The notes: generated by a model from the letters alone, not told the origin. Numbered from the stretch's first letter, positions 19,507 through 30,124 are shown. The stretch: 64,000 bases of DNA from Glutamicibacter sp. JC586 (GCF_009805585.1 NZ_VHIN01000009.1:186001-250000); one strand, 5' to 3'. Numbers and translations are program-made.

Positions 19507-19941
19507 CTAGTCCTCGTTGTAGATAGCAAGACGAGCCTTCATGAAAGCTCGCACTTCACCAATCTGCCAGGCAACGAGTGAGATTGCTGCTGCAAGAACG
19601 AATCCCTGTCGGTTGACCCATTCGGGCAAACCCAGGTTCAACAACACGAAGGCGATACCAAAAACCTTGATGACATATGCGCCCAAAAACGCGGGCATAG
19701 CCCACGTGCGGCGAATTCGTCCCGCTGCTTCGGCGATCAAGATGCCTATAGCAAAAAAGCTAATGACTATCCCTGCCGCCAATGCGCCCGACTGCGCGTA
19801 TCGAAGATCTGCAACCAACCACGAAATCAGGAAAAATGCGGCGGTGGCAATCAGCGAATACACCAGTGACAAAGCCAGAATCGGCAACCAGATGGACTTC
19901 TCAGCTGACGAAACACTGATGCGGGCAGAACCAGAAGTCAT
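19507..19941 (-). CDS. ATP synthase subunit I-like membrane protein
   Basis: The protein has 144 residues and four membrane helices (near residues 18-40, 48-68, 80-101 and 110-130), with a polar N-terminus. Its location directly before atpB and its four-helix plan match AtpI-like proteins, which assist c-ring assembly or ion supply. Sequence identity to AtpI is not obvious by eye, so the call rests mainly on position and topology. The start has AAAGG 8 nt upstream. Confidence 0.7.
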   Translation of the reverse strand: MTSGSARISVSSAEKSIWLPILALSLVYSLIATAAFFLISWLVADLRYAQSGALAAGIVISFFAIGILIAEAAGRIRRTWAMPAFLGAYVIKVFGIAFVLLNLGLPEWVNRQGFVLAAAISLVAWQIGEVRAFMKARLAIYNED

Positions 19942-20109
19942 GTCCGCAACCTTTCTTCGTCAAATTCGAGGAACCATCATGCACCAACGATGCTGATGAA
20001 ACTTGAAACTTCCGCTCACCCAAAAAGAGCGTCCGGAAGAAGATCCATTCTGAATTCTACACGAGATAGAAAGCCCTTGCTTGCGGGTTACATGGCCAAC
20101 CGGCCAGGA

Positions 20110-21228
20110 TCAGGCCTTGCCTAGACGCTTGCGTAATGCAACAAATCTGCGCAAGACCAGGGGCCACCAGGTGCCAACCGCAGCGGCAAGGAAGAGTAGC
20201 AAGGCTACAGGCGCCACGAGCACCACTGGAATGAAGGCAACGGACACCACCGATACGGCAATTACGGCCGCCCAAATGTAGAGCAAGATCACTGCACGGC
20301 GCACCGAATGGCCCTGAGCCAACATGCGATGGTGAATGTGTTTGGAGTCCGGGGAAAAGGGTGAGCGTTTGTTAGCCAGCCTGCGGAACACCGAGAGTAC
20401 AAGGTCTAGTACTGGTAGGAAGACGATAACCATCGGCAAAACCACTGGCATATAGGCGGGAATGTTGCGGAAGCGCTGTGCTTCAAGTCCACGCACGTCA
20501 CCAGTGACCGCGATGGCAGCTACCGAGAGAATCAACCCGATGGTCAGCACCCCGGTCTCCCCCATGAAGATATTCGCGGGGTTGAAGTTATGCGGCAAGA
20601 ATCCTAAGCACGCCCCCAAGAGCAAGGCACATAACAACGCGCCGACATTCGCGTAGTCATCGGCGCTGACGTGGGTGGCCAGCACGTAGGAATAAACAAA
20701 GAACGTTGCCGCACCTATGGCGGCAAGGCCCGCAGCCAATCCGTCCAGTCCGTCAGAGAAATTGATGGCATTCATCGTAAGTACAACCAAAAAGACTGTC
20801 AGTACAATCTGTAGCCATTGTTCGTGGATCTGCCATGACCCCACTGGGAGCGACTGAATCAATACCCCATGGGTGGCCATGATGAAACCGACGAGAATTT
20901 GCCCTAGCAGCTTGATCCACCACCGTAGGTCAAACATGTCATCGGCCAGGCCGAGGATCAAAATGACCAGTAATGCAAAACTGAGGCCTTGCGGCACGCT
21001 GCCGCTAAAAACTCCCCTGAAGAAGTGGAAGTTCCCGGCGAACCATAAACCCATGCTGAAGGCAGCGATGATTGCCACCCCGCCGAATTTCACAATTGGC
21101 ACCTGATGCTGATCGCGATCACGCAACAGCTGGTTGCTGGTAAACCGGTGCCCTACCGAGCGCACAATGGGAGTCAGCACATAGGAAGAGGTGAAGCTAA
21201 AGGCGATCAGCAGTAGGTATATTCTCAT
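20110..21228 (-). CDS. wecA: Polyprenyl-phosphate GlcNAc-1-phosphate transferase (WecA/TagO type)
   Basis: The protein has 372 residues and about 10-11 helices. Motifs of the MraY/WecA family are clear: GGVAII near the start, the DD motif in GLADDMFDLRW, NFSDGLDGLAAG, and the HIHH box in DSKHIHHRML that marks WecA/TagO over MraY. It transfers a sugar-1-phosphate (GlcNAc-1-P in studied actinobacterial homologues) to a polyprenyl phosphate carrier, the first step of arabinogalactan-, teichoic acid- or other cell-surface glycan synthesis. Its ATG overlaps the tsaC stop by 4 bp. Confidence 0.9.
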   Translation of the reverse strand: MRIYLLLIAFSFTSSYVLTPIVRSVGHRFTSNQLLRDRDQHQVPIVKFGGVAIIAAFSMGLWFAGNFHFFRGVFSGSVPQGLSFALLVILILGLADDMFDLRWWIKLLGQILVGFIMATHGVLIQSLPVGSWQIHEQWLQIVLTVFLVVLTMNAINFSDGLDGLAAGLAAIGAATFFVYSYVLATHVSADDYANVGALLCALLLGACLGFLPHNFNPANIFMGETGVLTIGLILSVAAIAVTGDVRGLEAQRFRNIPAYMPVVLPMVIVFLPVLDLVLSVFRRLANKRSPFSPDSKHIHHRMLAQGHSVRRAVILLYIWAAVIAVSVVSVAFIPVVLVAPVALLLFLAAAVGTWWPLVLRRFVALRKRLGKA

Positions 21229-21908
21229 GCGTCCTGGCCCGGGGCATCCTGTCCCAAGTCGAGCACTTCAGGAACAACAACGCGCAACTCCTGAATGGAA
21301 ATAGCGCCGGCACGGACAACCTTCAAAAATTCACCGGTGCAGTCGATAATGGTGGACGGTGCCACGTCGTCTCCGATTTCGCCGCGTGACCCGCCATCTA
21401 GGTAGACATCTACCGATTCACCGAGTTGTTCTAGGGCGGAGTCAACATCCAAGGCGGCTGGTTGCCCAGTACGGTTCGCCGAAGACACAGCCAACGGACC
21501 AGTTTCTCGCAACAGTTCCAATGCGGTGTCATCGTTGGGCACACGCAGACCAACCGTTCCGCGGGTCTCCCCCAAATCCCAGGTCAATGAAGGCTGGGCC
21601 TGCAAGATCAGGGTGAGTCCACCAGGCCAGAATGCCTCAGCCAGCTTGCGCGCTGCATCTGGAATATCACGGGCCAGCCCGTCCATGGTGGCGCTCTGGG
21701 CAATCAGTACTGGCGGGGGCATCGTGCGTCCACGACCCTTCGCAGCCAAGAGCATCGCTACACCCTGCGGGCTAAAAGCATCAGCACCGATTCCATACAC
21801 GGTGTCCGTAGGCAAGACGATGCATCGCTTCTGGGCCAAGGCGGTTTTCGCCGCAGCAATGCCTTCGGCGTGTTCTTGCTCGTTGCTTACCAAAAATCTT
21901 GTGCTCAC
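21225..21908 (-). CDS. tsaC: L-threonylcarbamoyladenylate synthase (Sua5/YwlC/TsaC family)
   Basis: The protein has 227 residues. The YrdC-fold motif LPTDTVYGIGADAF is followed by AAKGRGRTMPPPVLI, the KxR-type nucleotide-binding segment, and by AVSSANRTGQPAA. The enzyme makes threonylcarbamoyl-AMP from Thr, bicarbonate and ATP for the universal t6A37 tRNA modification. The C-terminus is shorter than in Sua5 proteins with an extra domain. It starts with GTG at 21908, 42 bp after prmC, and overlaps the wecA-like gene. Confidence 0.93.
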   Translation of the reverse strand: MSTRFLVSNEQEHAEGIAAAKTALAQKRCIVLPTDTVYGIGADAFSPQGVAMLLAAKGRGRTMPPPVLIAQSATMDGLARDIPDAARKLAEAFWPGGLTLILQAQPSLTWDLGETRGTVGLRVPNDDTALELLRETGPLAVSSANRTGQPAALDVDSALEQLGESVDVYLDGGSRGEIGDDVAPSTIIDCTGEFLKVVRAGAISIQELRVVVPEVLDLGQDAPGQDA

Positions 21909-21950
21909 GGGATCATTCTTTCATGCACTTAGCGTGCTCGGTGGTACTAC

Positions 21951-22811
21951 TTAACGGTGTGGTGCGTATCCACAGGTTGCGCGGGCTCGCCCGGTGAGGT
22001 CCTCATGTCCGGTAACCTCGACGAATCCGGCGTCGCTGAGCATCGCAGCGGCGGCATCTTTCTGCACCTCTGCATGCTCCATGACAAAAAATCCACCAGG
22101 ACGCAGGAGCTTCATCGCCTGTTCGGTGATGGCCCGAGGGATTTGCAGACCGTCCTGACCCAATCCATACAGCGCCATTTCCGGGTCGTAGTCGCGAACC
22201 TCAACTTCTCGCGGAATCGCATTCGGTGGGATGTAGGGAGGATTTGAAACCACCAAATCCATGGTGCCCTCCAGCTGAATGGGAAGTTTGGTGGCGTCCT
22301 GATGCAGCACCGTCACCTGATGTGCCTGCGCGTTGGCTCGGGTGTACTGAATCGCGTCATCGGAGAGCTCAACGGCCCAGACTTTTGAACCAGGGATTTC
22401 GCTAGCCAACGCGGCCGCGATGGCTCCAGAACCCGAGCACAAGTCAATGCACTGTGGTGTCCTAAGACCCTGTTGCGCCACAAAATCCAGCCCCAACTGA
22501 ACTACAGATTCAGTTTCCGGACGAGGGGTAAAGACCCCCGGTCCGACCTTCAGTTCCAAATATCGGAAATGGGCTACACCAGTTAAATGCTGCAACGGCA
22601 CACGGGTTCGCCGTGCAGCCACCAATTCGGTGAATTCTTCACGGGCTCCAGTCTCGAATTCTTCGCCACGCAGCTCGCGGAGTTTAAGTTCGGAACGATT
22701 GATGCCCAAAACGTGGCAGAGCAGTAGGTCGACGTCGACGCCGGGGCTTGGTACCCCGGCGTCGGCCAATGCCGCAATCGCCTGACGACGTACGACAGAT
22801 AGTTCTTCCAA
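21951..22811 (-). CDS. prmC: Peptide chain release factor N5-glutamine methyltransferase
   Basis: The protein has 286 residues: an N-terminal helical domain, then an SAM-dependent methyltransferase domain with IDLCSGSGAIAAAL (motif I) and the glutamine-binding NPPYIPP at about residue 190. It methylates the Gln of the GGQ loop in RF1 and RF2. It starts 8 bp after prfA, its substrate gene, so the enzyme and target are made from one transcript. Confidence 0.95.
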   Translation of the reverse strand: MEELSVVRRQAIAALADAGVPSPGVDVDLLLCHVLGINRSELKLRELRGEEFETGAREEFTELVAARRTRVPLQHLTGVAHFRYLELKVGPGVFTPRPETESVVQLGLDFVAQQGLRTPQCIDLCSGSGAIAAALASEIPGSKVWAVELSDDAIQYTRANAQAHQVTVLHQDATKLPIQLEGTMDLVVSNPPYIPPNAIPREVEVRDYDPEMALYGLGQDGLQIPRAITEQAMKLLRPGGFFVMEHAEVQKDAAAAMLSDAGFVEVTGHEDLTGRARATCGYAPHR

Positions 22812-22819
22812 TTCTGTTC

Positions 22820-23893
22820 TTACTCGCCCAGCGCTGCCAAGCGCTCTTCCTCATCCATCTGAATGCAGGATTCGATAACCGGCTGCAGTTCGCCGCCCAT
22901 TACTGCGTCAAGGTTGTAGGCCTTGTACCCGGTGCGGTGATCAGCAATGCGGTTTTCTGGGTAGTTGTAGGTACGAATACGCTCGGAACGATCCATAGTG
23001 CGGATCTGGCTGGCACGCACTGCCGAGTTTTCCTCGTCAATGATCTGCTGCTGGTGAGCCAATAAACGCGAACGCAAGACGCGCATCGCGGCTTCACGGT
23101 TCTGGATCTGTGACTTTTCGTTCTGCATGGCCACCACGATGCCGGTAGGCAGGTGGGTAATGCGAACGGCGGAGTCAGTGGTGTTCACCGACTGACCACC
23201 AGGACCCGAAGAACGGTACACATCGATCTTCAGATCGTTCTGGTGGATATCAACTTCTTCTGGCTCATCAACTTCTGGCAATACCAGTACGCCGGCGGCC
23301 GAAGTGTGAATACGGCCCTGGGACTCGGTCACTGGCACACGCTGCACGCGGTGTACGCCACCTTCGAACTTCAGCTGGGCGTATACGCCTTCTGCTGGAT
23401 CGTTGGACTTGCCCTTGATCGCCACCTGGGCATCTTTGTAACCGCCAAGGTCGGACTCGTTATAGGAGATCATTTCGACCTTCCAGCCCTTGTGCTCCGC
23501 GTAACGGGTGTACATGCGCAAGAGGTCGGCGGCGAACAGTGCTGCCTCATCGCCACCTTCACCACCCTTAACTTCGAGGATGACGTCACGGGCATCATTC
23601 TCGTCGCGTGGGATCAACAGACGGCGTAGCTTTTCTTCCAGCTCAGGCATCGCTGCGGTGAGGGTTTGCACCTCTTCTGCAAAATCTGGATCTTCGTCAG
23701 CCATTTCCTTGGCTGCTTCCAGATCTTCGGTGGCGCTGTGCCAGCGGTTGTAGGCCTCAACGATGCCGTTGAGCTGTGCGGAACGGCGGCCGAGCTTGCG
23801 GGCCAGCGATTGGTCGGCGTACACCGCCGGATCCGAGAGCTGCGCCTGGATCTGGGCATGCTCTTCTAGTAGCGTCTTGACGGATTCGAACAT
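22820..23893 (-). CDS. prfA: Peptide chain release factor 1
   Basis: The protein has 357 residues from the ATG at 23893, which has AAGGAAAG 9 nt upstream. The GGQ motif is at residues 232-234 ([15 protein letters not shown]), and the stop-codon recognition tripeptide is PVT at residues 187-189 ([10 protein letters not shown]), the RF1 type that reads UAA and UAG. Fully standard length. First gene of prfA-prmC-tsaC-wecA. The actinobacterial neighbour rpmE, often between rho and prfA, is missing here. Confidence 0.97.
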   Translation of the reverse strand: MFESVKTLLEEHAQIQAQLSDPAVYADQSLARKLGRRSAQLNGIVEAYNRWHSATEDLEAAKEMADEDPDFAEEVQTLTAAMPELEEKLRRLLIPRDENDARDVILEVKGGEGGDEAALFAADLLRMYTRYAEHKGWKVEMISYNESDLGGYKDAQVAIKGKSNDPAEGVYAQLKFEGGVHRVQRVPVTESQGRIHTSAAGVLVLPEVDEPEEVDIHQNDLKIDVYRSSGPGGQSVNTTDSAVRITHLPTGIVVAMQNEKSQIQNREAAMRVLRSRLLAHQQQIIDEENSAVRASQIRTMDRSERIRTYNYPENRIADHRTGYKAYNLDAVMGGELQPVIESCIQMDEEERLAALGE

Positions 23894-23996
23894 GGTGATG
23901 TGCTTTCCTTGTCGGCGGTGCCCGCGCAGTGAGACCAAAGGGCCTAACGGGCTGCTGAGATTAAATTCTAGTGGGTCAAACTCTCACTACGCGCCG

Positions 23997-24044
23997 ATGG
24001 CGTCCAGCCAGCAGCCCGAGGTGGGCATACTGGCTGGACGCCAT
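23997..24044 (-). terminator. Long hairpin after rho
   Basis: A 15-bp perfect stem (ATGGCGTCCAGCCAG / CTGGCTGGACGCCAT) with an 18-nt loop starts 14 bp past the rho stop. No U-run follows, as is common for actinobacterial terminators. Confidence 0.65.
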
Positions 24045-24058
24045 GGCGGGTAGAGCAA

Positions 24059-26332
24059 CTAATCCTTGTTTGGGGTGGTCTTGTTGACCAGCATCAAGAA
24101 TTCCGCGTTGGATTCGGTTTCGCGAATCTTTCCGGTGAGCACTTCCAGAGCCTGCTGTGGATCAATGCCCGAAAGCATACGACGCAGACGCCACATGATG
24201 CGCACCTCTTCGGCACTCATCAGCTGCTCTTCACGGCGGGTGGAAGAAGCGTTAACATCAACGGCTGGGAAGATGCGCTTCTCGGCCAGCTGACGTGAGA
24301 GGCGAAGCTCCATGTTGCCGGTGCCCTTGAATTCTTCGAAGATGACCTCGTCCATCTTGGACCCGGTCTCCACCAGTGCGGTGGCAAGGATGGTCAGCGA
24401 GCCACCGTTTTCGATGTTGCGGGCAGCACCGAAGAAACGCTTTGGTGGGTACAGTGCAGCCGAGTCGACACCACCTGAGAGGATGCGACCCGAAGCTGGG
24501 GCTGCCAGGTTGTAGGCACGACCCAGGCGAGTCATCGAGTCCAGCAGAACGACAACATCCATGCCCATTTCCACCAGGCGCTTGGCGCGCTCGATAGCGA
24601 GTTCAGCCACGGTGGTGTGGTCATCGGCTGGGCGGTCGAAGGTCGAAGCAATAACTTCGCCCTTGACGGTGCGCTGCATATCGGTAACTTCTTCGGGACG
24701 CTCATCAACCAGAACCATCATCAGGTGGACTTCTGGGTTGTTGGTGGTAATCGCGTTGGCAATAGCCTGAAGGATCAGGGTCTTACCGGCCTTAGGAGGC
24801 GAAACGATCAGACCGCGCTGGCCCTTACCGATGGGCGAAACCAGATCGATAACACGTGGGCCGACCAGTTTTGGATCGGTTTCTAGGCGCAGGCGCTCGG
24901 TTGGGTACAGCGGTACCAGCTTGTTGAACTCAACACGTTCACGGTTATCTTCTGGCTTCTTGCCGTTGACCGAAGTCAGCTGCACCAGGGCATTGAACTT
25001 CTGGCGTGGGTTCGGGGTCTCGCCCTCGCGTGGCTGGCGGATCGCACCAACGATGGCGTCGCCCTTGCGCAGGTTGTACTTCTTGACCTGACCCAGGGTG
25101 ACGTAGACGTCGCTTGGGCCGGGCAGGTAGCCGGAGGTACGAACAAAGGCGTAGTTCTCCAGTACGTCCAAGATGCCGGCGATCGGCAATACGACGTCGT
25201 CTTCGCTCAGCTGTGGCTCGTCGTCATCACGGCGGTTGCGGCGGTTGCGGTTATTACGATCGTTGCGGTCGTTGTTGCGTTCGCGACGGTTATTGCGATC
25301 ATTACGATCATTGTTGCGCTCACGGCGGTTGCCACGATCATTACGATCGTTGCGATCCTCGTTCTCGTTCTCGCCGGAGTCGTTGCGATCGTTGTTGCGA
25401 TCGTTGTTGCGGTCGTTACGATCGTTGTTGCGGTCGTTACGATCGTTGTTGCGCTCGCGGCGGTTGCCACGTTCACGACGCTCTTCGCGACCCTCGGAGT
25501 TATTCTCCGACTCGGCTGCCTCATTGCGCTCGTTGCGGTCATTACGATCGTTGTTGCGCTCGCGGCGGTTGCCACGTTCACGACGCTCTTCGCGGCCCTC
25601 GGTGTTATTCTCCGACTCGGCTGCCTCGGTGCGCTCGTTACGGTCGTTGTTGCGCTCGCGACGGTTGTTGCGATCACGGCGATTGTTATTACGCTCACGA
25701 CGCTCTTCGCGTGCATCGGTGTTGTTCTCGGTGGCTTCTGCCTTTGGCTCTGCCTCCAGAGCTACTGGCTGCTCAGCGTTTGCTTCGGCCTTGGCCTTGG
25801 AGTTGCGGCGCTGGCGTGGGGCCTTCTGCTCTACCGGTGCTGCCTCGGCCGGTTCTGCAACTGCTGGTGCTTCAGCACTTTGAGCTGGCGCTTGAGCAGC
25901 TGGGGCCTTACCGGAGTCGGTCACGCGACGCGATGGACGACGAGTGCGTGCTGGCTTCTGCGCTGGTTCAGCGTCGCTGGCAGGCTGAGCAACCGGCTGT
26001 TCAGCAGGTGCTTCTTCAGCTTCTGCTGCCGGAGCGCTCTTTGGTGCACGGCGGGAGCGAGCCTTGGTTTCGGTTGGTGCGGCATCGGTGGCTGGTGCCG
26101 TTGCGGTTTCAGCCTTTGCTGATTTTGCTTCCTTTGCGGCAACGGAGCCGCCGCGCTGATGATCGCCGATGGCCTTAACCAGATCAGCCTTGCGCATCCG
26201 CGATCCGCCGGTAATTCCCAGCTGCGAAGCCAACTGCTGAAGCTGGGTCATCTTCAAAGAGGCCAGACCGGCGCTCTTGTTTTCGGAAGTCTTGGTGTCC
26301 ACGCCTTCGTTGAGGCTCGTGGTTTCGGTCAC
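24059..26332 (-). CDS. rho: Transcription termination factor Rho with large disordered insertion
   Basis: The protein has 757 residues, against about 420 in E. coli. Residues 22-62 form the Rho N-terminal helical domain. Residues 65-200 are Ala/Pro/Lys-rich. Residues 201-370 consist almost wholly of Arg, Asn, Asp and Glu (units such as [12 protein letters not shown]). Residues 373-757 are the RNA-binding OSF fold and RecA-type motor with P-loop SPPKAGKT. A similar Arg/Asn-rich insert is known in Micrococcus luteus Rho, where it aids termination on GC-rich RNA. A 35-residue unit is tandemly duplicated (residues 236-270 and 271-305). The GTG start has AAGGA upstream. Confidence 0.97.
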   Translation of the reverse strand: MTETTSLNEGVDTKTSENKSAGLASLKMTQLQQLASQLGITGGSRMRKADLVKAIGDHQRGGSVAAKEAKSAKAETATAPATDAAPTETKARSRRAPKSAPAAEAEEAPAEQPVAQPASDAEPAQKPARTRRPSRRVTDSGKAPAAQAPAQSAEAPAVAEPAEAAPVEQKAPRQRRNSKAKAEANAEQPVALEAEPKAEATENNTDAREERRERNNNRRDRNNRRERNNDRNERTEAAESENNTEGREERRERGNRRERNNDRNDRNERNEAAESENNSEGREERRERGNRRERNNDRNDRNNDRNDRNNDRNNDRNDSGENENEDRNDRNDRGNRRERNNDRNDRNNRRERNNDRNDRNNRNRRNRRDDDEPQLSEDDVVLPIAGILDVLENYAFVRTSGYLPGPSDVYVTLGQVKKYNLRKGDAIVGAIRQPREGETPNPRQKFNALVQLTSVNGKKPEDNRERVEFNKLVPLYPTERLRLETDPKLVGPRVIDLVSPIGKGQRGLIVSPPKAGKTLILQAIANAITTNNPEVHLMMVLVDERPEEVTDMQRTVKGEVIASTFDRPADDHTTVAELAIERAKRLVEMGMDVVVLLDSMTRLGRAYNLAAPASGRILSGGVDSAALYPPKRFFGAARNIENGGSLTILATALVETGSKMDEVIFEEFKGTGNMELRLSRQLAEKRIFPAVDVNASSTRREEQLMSAEEVRIMWRLRRMLSGIDPQQALEVLTGKIRETESNAEFLMLVNKTTPNKD
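25418..25627 (-). repeat. 105-bp in-frame tandem duplication inside rho
   Basis: Two adjacent 105-bp units encode EAAESENN(T/S)[10 protein letters not shown] and a further near-identical RN-rich run. They sit within a 510-bp stretch (about 25222-25732) of many short AAC/GAT/CGT-type repeats. The period was measured from the protein positions 236 and 271. Confidence 0.8.
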
Positions 26333-26671
26333 GAAAGTTCCTTCTGACTCGTAGGATGGGCCGCTTCAAGGCAGGCCCACTATGCCGTAAATGATGTGTT
26401 GTAGCCGAAGAATTCATGGCTACCGCACCTTCCGCCGAGCGTGCCCAGAAACCAGGTCACTAAACTGCGGTGGAATATATAAGAGGTCTGATATCTCGAC
26501 GGCACGAGGCTGTGCATAAGTGTGGGATATCAAAATTGCTGTGAACGGCAGGAAGATCCGGAACGGCTGGACGAACAATGTGGGGTTCAAGAACCGAACT
26601 TGTCCGTATCAACACTGGCCAAAAGAGATTTGAACCGTGCTAGGACCCAACAGTTCTTGCCTGCCCTAGTG
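26333..26671. other. 339-bp spacer between thrB and rho (rho 5' region)
   Basis: No gene is seen on either strand. The stretch is less GC-rich than its surroundings, and on the minus strand it contains AT-rich TATATATT (about 26475-26482) and TTGATATC (about 26527-26534) motifs that could belong to a rho promoter. This would leave a long 5' leader of over 100 nt, as expected for autoregulated rho genes. No known riboswitch was recognised. Confidence 0.5.
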
Positions 26672-26694
26672 TTACAGCACTTCTACTGTAACAC
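26669..26694 (-). terminator. Hairpin overlapping the thrB stop codon
   Basis: A 9-bp perfect stem (GTGTTACAG / CTGTAACAC) with an 8-nt loop spans the last codons and stop codon of thrB. No U-tract follows. It probably marks the end of the lysA-hom-thrC-thrB transcript. Confidence 0.45.
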
Positions 26695-27604
26695 CGTTGG
26701 TAGCAAGCTGAGGAACTTCTGCACGCCACGACACTGTAGATTCCGCAGAAAACTCTTGGATCATCGCCAGGGCCTGCTCCACCTGTTCTTGGCCGGAGAC
26801 CAAAATTAGTACCGTGGGACCTGCACCTGAGACCACAGCTGCCAGTCCGGCCTCACGCAAGGTGGTGATCAACGACGCACTTTCAGGCATCGCCGCGGCG
26901 CGGTAATCCTGATGCAGGTAGTCCTTGGTGCCGGCCAACAAGACCGAAGGATCGTTACTCAGCGCATGAATCAGCAAGGCCGCGCTGGCACTATTGGCAG
27001 CCGCGATACTGTGTTCAACCTGCGCTGGCAGTGCACCGCGGGCAACTTCGGTGGACAAACCGTTGGAAGGAATCGCCAGCACTGCCTGAAGATCGCTATG
27101 CAGTGGTACCTGTACCGAATCAAAACTGCCATCGGTTTTGGTCGAGGAAATGCTCAAGCCACCAAAGACCGCCGGGGCCACATTATCCGGATGTCCTTCC
27201 CACGCGGCGGCCGCCTGAAAAATACCTTCTGTTCCACAACGCGCACCCACTGGCAAGAGTGCATCGGCCGCAGCATAGGCGGCAACAATTGCCGCGGCTG
27301 AGGATCCCATGCCGCGAGCGTGAGGAATGTTGTTCTCGGCTTCTAGCTGAACACCGACCGGCTCAAAACCTGCCTGCCTCCAGTAATGGTGCATCTCTTT
27401 GATGATCAGATGCGATTCGTCCTTAGGCAGCTCATCGGCGCCGTCCCCAGTAATTTCAACCCTGCTGAGTGCAGCTGTCCGCACCACCAGACGGTCCCGG
27501 TATTCCAGGGCCAGACCCAGTGAGTCGAAGCCTGGGCCAAGGTTGGCGGAGGTGGCAGGTGGGCAAACGATCAGGTGTTGTCCCAAGGCGATCTGCTGCG
27601 TCAT
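26672..27604 (-). CDS. thrB: Homoserine kinase
   Basis: The protein has 310 residues from the ATG at 27604, which has AAGGA 4 nt upstream; the longer reading adds 42 unlike residues. It is a GHMP kinase. The N-terminus has PPATSANLGPGFDSLGLAL, the ATP-binding loop is ARGMGSSAAAIVAAYAAAD, and the C-terminal motif is AVVSGAGPTVLILV. It phosphorylates homoserine for threonine synthase. It lies 131 bp downstream of thrC and is the last gene of the Asp-family run. Confidence 0.95.
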   Translation of the reverse strand: MTQQIALGQHLIVCPPATSANLGPGFDSLGLALEYRDRLVVRTAALSRVEITGDGADELPKDESHLIIKEMHHYWRQAGFEPVGVQLEAENNIPHARGMGSSAAAIVAAYAAADALLPVGARCGTEGIFQAAAAWEGHPDNVAPAVFGGLSISSTKTDGSFDSVQVPLHSDLQAVLAIPSNGLSTEVARGALPAQVEHSIAAANSASAALLIHALSNDPSVLLAGTKDYLHQDYRAAAMPESASLITTLREAGLAAVVSGAGPTVLILVSGQEQVEQALAMIQEFSAESTVSWRAEVPQLATNGVTVEVL

Positions 27605-27735
27605 GGTTCCTTCAGTGTCGAAACAGGAATAAAGAAAATGGACAATGGCCCGCCACCCCCGGTCAGGCATCCGAACTGGAAAACCTGCCAAGGCGCGACG
27701 GGCCAGGATCAGCCGGTGAATCACCGGCAACGGTT

Positions 27736-28836
27736 CTAGGCCAGGCCCAGTGCGCCAGCTACCTCAACAACGTCGAAGCCGACCTTCTTGGGAGTGACAG
27801 CTGAACCATCAGCCTGTTTCAGGGCCCAGTCCGGATCTTTCAGGCCATGGCCGGTGACGGTGATGACAATTTTCTTGCCGGTTGGAGCATTGCCAGCGGC
27901 GTGGTGCTTGAGCAACCCGGCAACGCCGGCGGCCGAGGCAGGCTCCACAAAAACACCTTCGCGGCTTGAGAGCCAACGGTGTGCTTCCAAGATCTGCTCG
28001 TCGGAAACCGAATCGATCTGTCCGCCGGACTCATCGCGTGCTGCTTCAGCTTGCTCCCATGATGCAGGGTTGCCGATACGGATCGCGGTGGCGATGGTAT
28101 CTGGTTCGGTGATCGGATGGCCGGCCACGATCGGAGCGGCCCCTTCAGCCTGGAAGCCCCACATGATCGGAGTCTTGGTGGCTACCGGCTCAAGGACCTT
28201 GCCTGCTTCGTTGGTGAACTGCGAGGAGTACTCCTTGTAGCCCTTCCAGTACGCGGTGATATTTCCCGCGTTGCCCACTGGCAGCATGTGGTAATCCGGG
28301 GCGTCACCCAAGAAGTCAACGACCTCAAACGCACCGGTCTTCTGCCCCTGGATACGGGCCGGGTTTACCGAGTTCACGAGGAAGACCGGGTAGTTTTCCG
28401 AGAGCTTGCGCGCGACCTCAAGGCAGTTATCAAAGTTGCCGTCGATCTGGATAATGTCAGCACCGTGGGCGATCGCTTGGGAGAGCTTACCCATGGAAAT
28501 CTTGCCGTCCGGAACCAATACCGCACACTTCAGGCCTGCCTGGGTGGCGTAGGCGGCGGCCGAAGCCGAGGTGTTACCGGTGGAAGCACAAACCACTGCC
28601 TTCGCGCCGGCGGCTACCGCGGCGGTCATCGCCATGGTCATACCGCGGTCTTTAAAAGACCCGGTGGGGTTCATGCCTTCAACCTTGAGGTACACCTCGT
28701 TGCCGGTGTGTGCCGACAGGGCTGGGGCGTACACCAAAGGGGTGCCACCTTCGCCCAGGGTGATGACCTTGGTGTTTTCATCTACTGGTAGACGATCGGC
28801 ATATTCGCGGATTACCCCGCGCCACTGGTGAGCCAC
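27736..28836 (-). CDS. thrC: Threonine synthase
   Basis: The protein has 366 residues from the GTG at 28836, which has AAGGA 7 nt upstream. It is a fold-type II PLP enzyme. The PLP lysine lies in [14 protein letters not shown], the phosphate-binding loop is in [13 protein letters not shown], and the SAAAYA block follows CASTGNTS. It converts phosphohomoserine to threonine. It starts 1 bp after the hom stop, which indicates a tightly coupled operon. Confidence 0.96.
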   Translation of the reverse strand: MAHQWRGVIREYADRLPVDENTKVITLGEGGTPLVYAPALSAHTGNEVYLKVEGMNPTGSFKDRGMTMAMTAAVAAGAKAVVCASTGNTSASAAAYATQAGLKCAVLVPDGKISMGKLSQAIAHGADIIQIDGNFDNCLEVARKLSENYPVFLVNSVNPARIQGQKTGAFEVVDFLGDAPDYHMLPVGNAGNITAYWKGYKEYSSQFTNEAGKVLEPVATKTPIMWGFQAEGAAPIVAGHPITEPDTIATAIRIGNPASWEQAEAARDESGGQIDSVSDEQILEAHRWLSSREGVFVEPASAAGVAGLLKHHAAGNAPTGKKIVITVTGHGLKDPDWALKQADGSAVTPKKVGFDVVEVAGALGLA

Positions 28837-28837
28837 G

Positions 28838-30124
28838 TTAGTTTCCTTCAACTCGCATAACGGATAGTACACTGTGCACAGCGTCCAAAGCCTTCAGGGC
28901 TTCGACGGTGCTAGCCAGGGCTGATTCGGTGCCCTGGTGGGTGAGGATGCGCAGCTGCGCACCGGAATGTTCGTCGCCCTGCTGGCTCATCGACTCGATC
29001 GAAACCCCATGCTCACCAAAGACGGTGGCGATGGATGCCAGTACCCCAGACTGGTCCTTGACCGACAGGCCGATCCAGTAACGGGTGGTGATCGCGTCAA
29101 AGTCGAGCATTTGTGGGCTGCGCTGGATGGAACCGTGTGGCAAAGGTGCGCCAGCAGCAATCTGTCGGGCCACGGCCACAACATCGCCCATCACGGCACT
29201 AGCGGTGGCGTTGCCACCAGCTCCAGCACCGTAGAACATAAGGTCGCCGGCGTTTTCTGCTTCAACGAAGACTGCATTAAAGGCACCACGGACGGTGGCC
29301 AGCGGGTGGCTGCGGCGGATCAGTGCCGGGTAAACGCGCACCGAGATTCCAGCCTCGCTCTGCTCTGCGATAGCCAAGAGCTTGATCACATAACCGGCAG
29401 CCGCGGCAGCAGCTACATCTTCTGCGCTGACCTCGGTGATGCCTTGGGTAGAAACTTGCTCCGAAGAAACAGTGGTGTGGAATGCCAGCGAAGCCAAGAT
29501 GGCAGCCTTGGCCGCCGCGTCATGTCCGCCTACGTCGGCGGTGGGGTCGGCCTCCGCGTAGCCCAGCGCTTGGGCTTCGGCGAGAACATCGTCGAAGGCT
29601 GCGCCGGTGGAATCCATGGCGTCCAGGATGAAGTTGGTGGTGCCGTTGACGATGCCCATGACCTTGGTGATGTGATCCCCGGCCAGCGAGTCAGCGATCG
29701 GACGCAAGATTGGAATTGCCCCGGCCACTGCGGCTTCGTAGCGCAATTGCGCGCCAGAAGAGGCGGCAACGTCGTTCAGCTCGGCACCCTGAAGCGCGAT
29801 CAACGCCTTGTTACCGGTAATCACGCTGGCGCCCTTGGACAGGGCCGCAGCGATGTACTGGCCTGCGGGATCCAGGCCGCCGAGCAATTCGATGACCACA
29901 TCGGCCTGCTCGATCAGTTTCAACGCGTCGGTGGTGAAAAGCTCTTGAGGCAAGTCAACGTCGCGCTTGGTCTCCAGATTGCGCACGGCAATACCGATCA
30001 GCTGCAGACCGGCACCGGAACGCGATGCCAGTTCGTTGGCGTCTTCCAATAGGATTCGGGCCACTTGGGCTCCGACCGTACCGCAACCCAGTAGGGCTAC
30101 CTTCAGGTTCTTTTCGCCGCTCAA
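28838..30124 (-). CDS. hom: Homoserine dehydrogenase with ACT domain
   Basis: The protein has 428 residues. The N-terminal Rossmann fold begins [17 protein letters not shown]. The catalytic core includes [14 protein letters not shown] and [21 protein letters not shown]-terminal ACT domain (about residues 350-428, [21 protein letters not shown]) is the usual site of threonine feedback inhibition in actinobacteria. The start is a TTG at 30124, directly after the lysA stop. GGGAG inside the end of lysA serves as ribosome site. Confidence 0.95.
   Translation of the reverse strand: MSGEKNLKVALLGCGTVGAQVARILLEDANELASRSGAGLQLIGIAVRNLETKRDVDLPQELFTTDALKLIEQADVVIELLGGLDPAGQYIAAALSKGASVITGNKALIALQGAELNDVAASSGAQLRYEAAVAGAIPILRPIADSLAGDHITKVMGIVNGTTNFILDAMDSTGAAFDDVLAEAQALGYAEADPTADVGGHDAAAKAAILASLAFHTTVSSEQVSTQGITEVSAEDVAAAAAAGYVIKLLAIAEQSEAGISVRVYPALIRRSHPLATVRGAFNAVFVEAENAGDLMFYGAGAGGNATASAVMGDVVAVARQIAAGAPLPHGSIQRSPQMLDFDAITTRYWIGLSVKDQSGVLASIATVFGEHGVSIESMSQQGDEHSGAQLRILTHQGTESALASTVEALKALDAVHSVLSVMRVEGN

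Noticed and set aside
25222-25732. Dense short repeats that could resemble a CRISPR or satellite array
   Set aside because: They lie in frame within rho, have no constant repeat/spacer pattern, and no cas genes are nearby.
25114-26178. Open 354-codon plus-strand frame inside rho, rich in Arg, Cys and His
   Set aside because: It reads the complement of the Asn/Arg repeats and the Ala-rich linker; its composition follows from rho codons.
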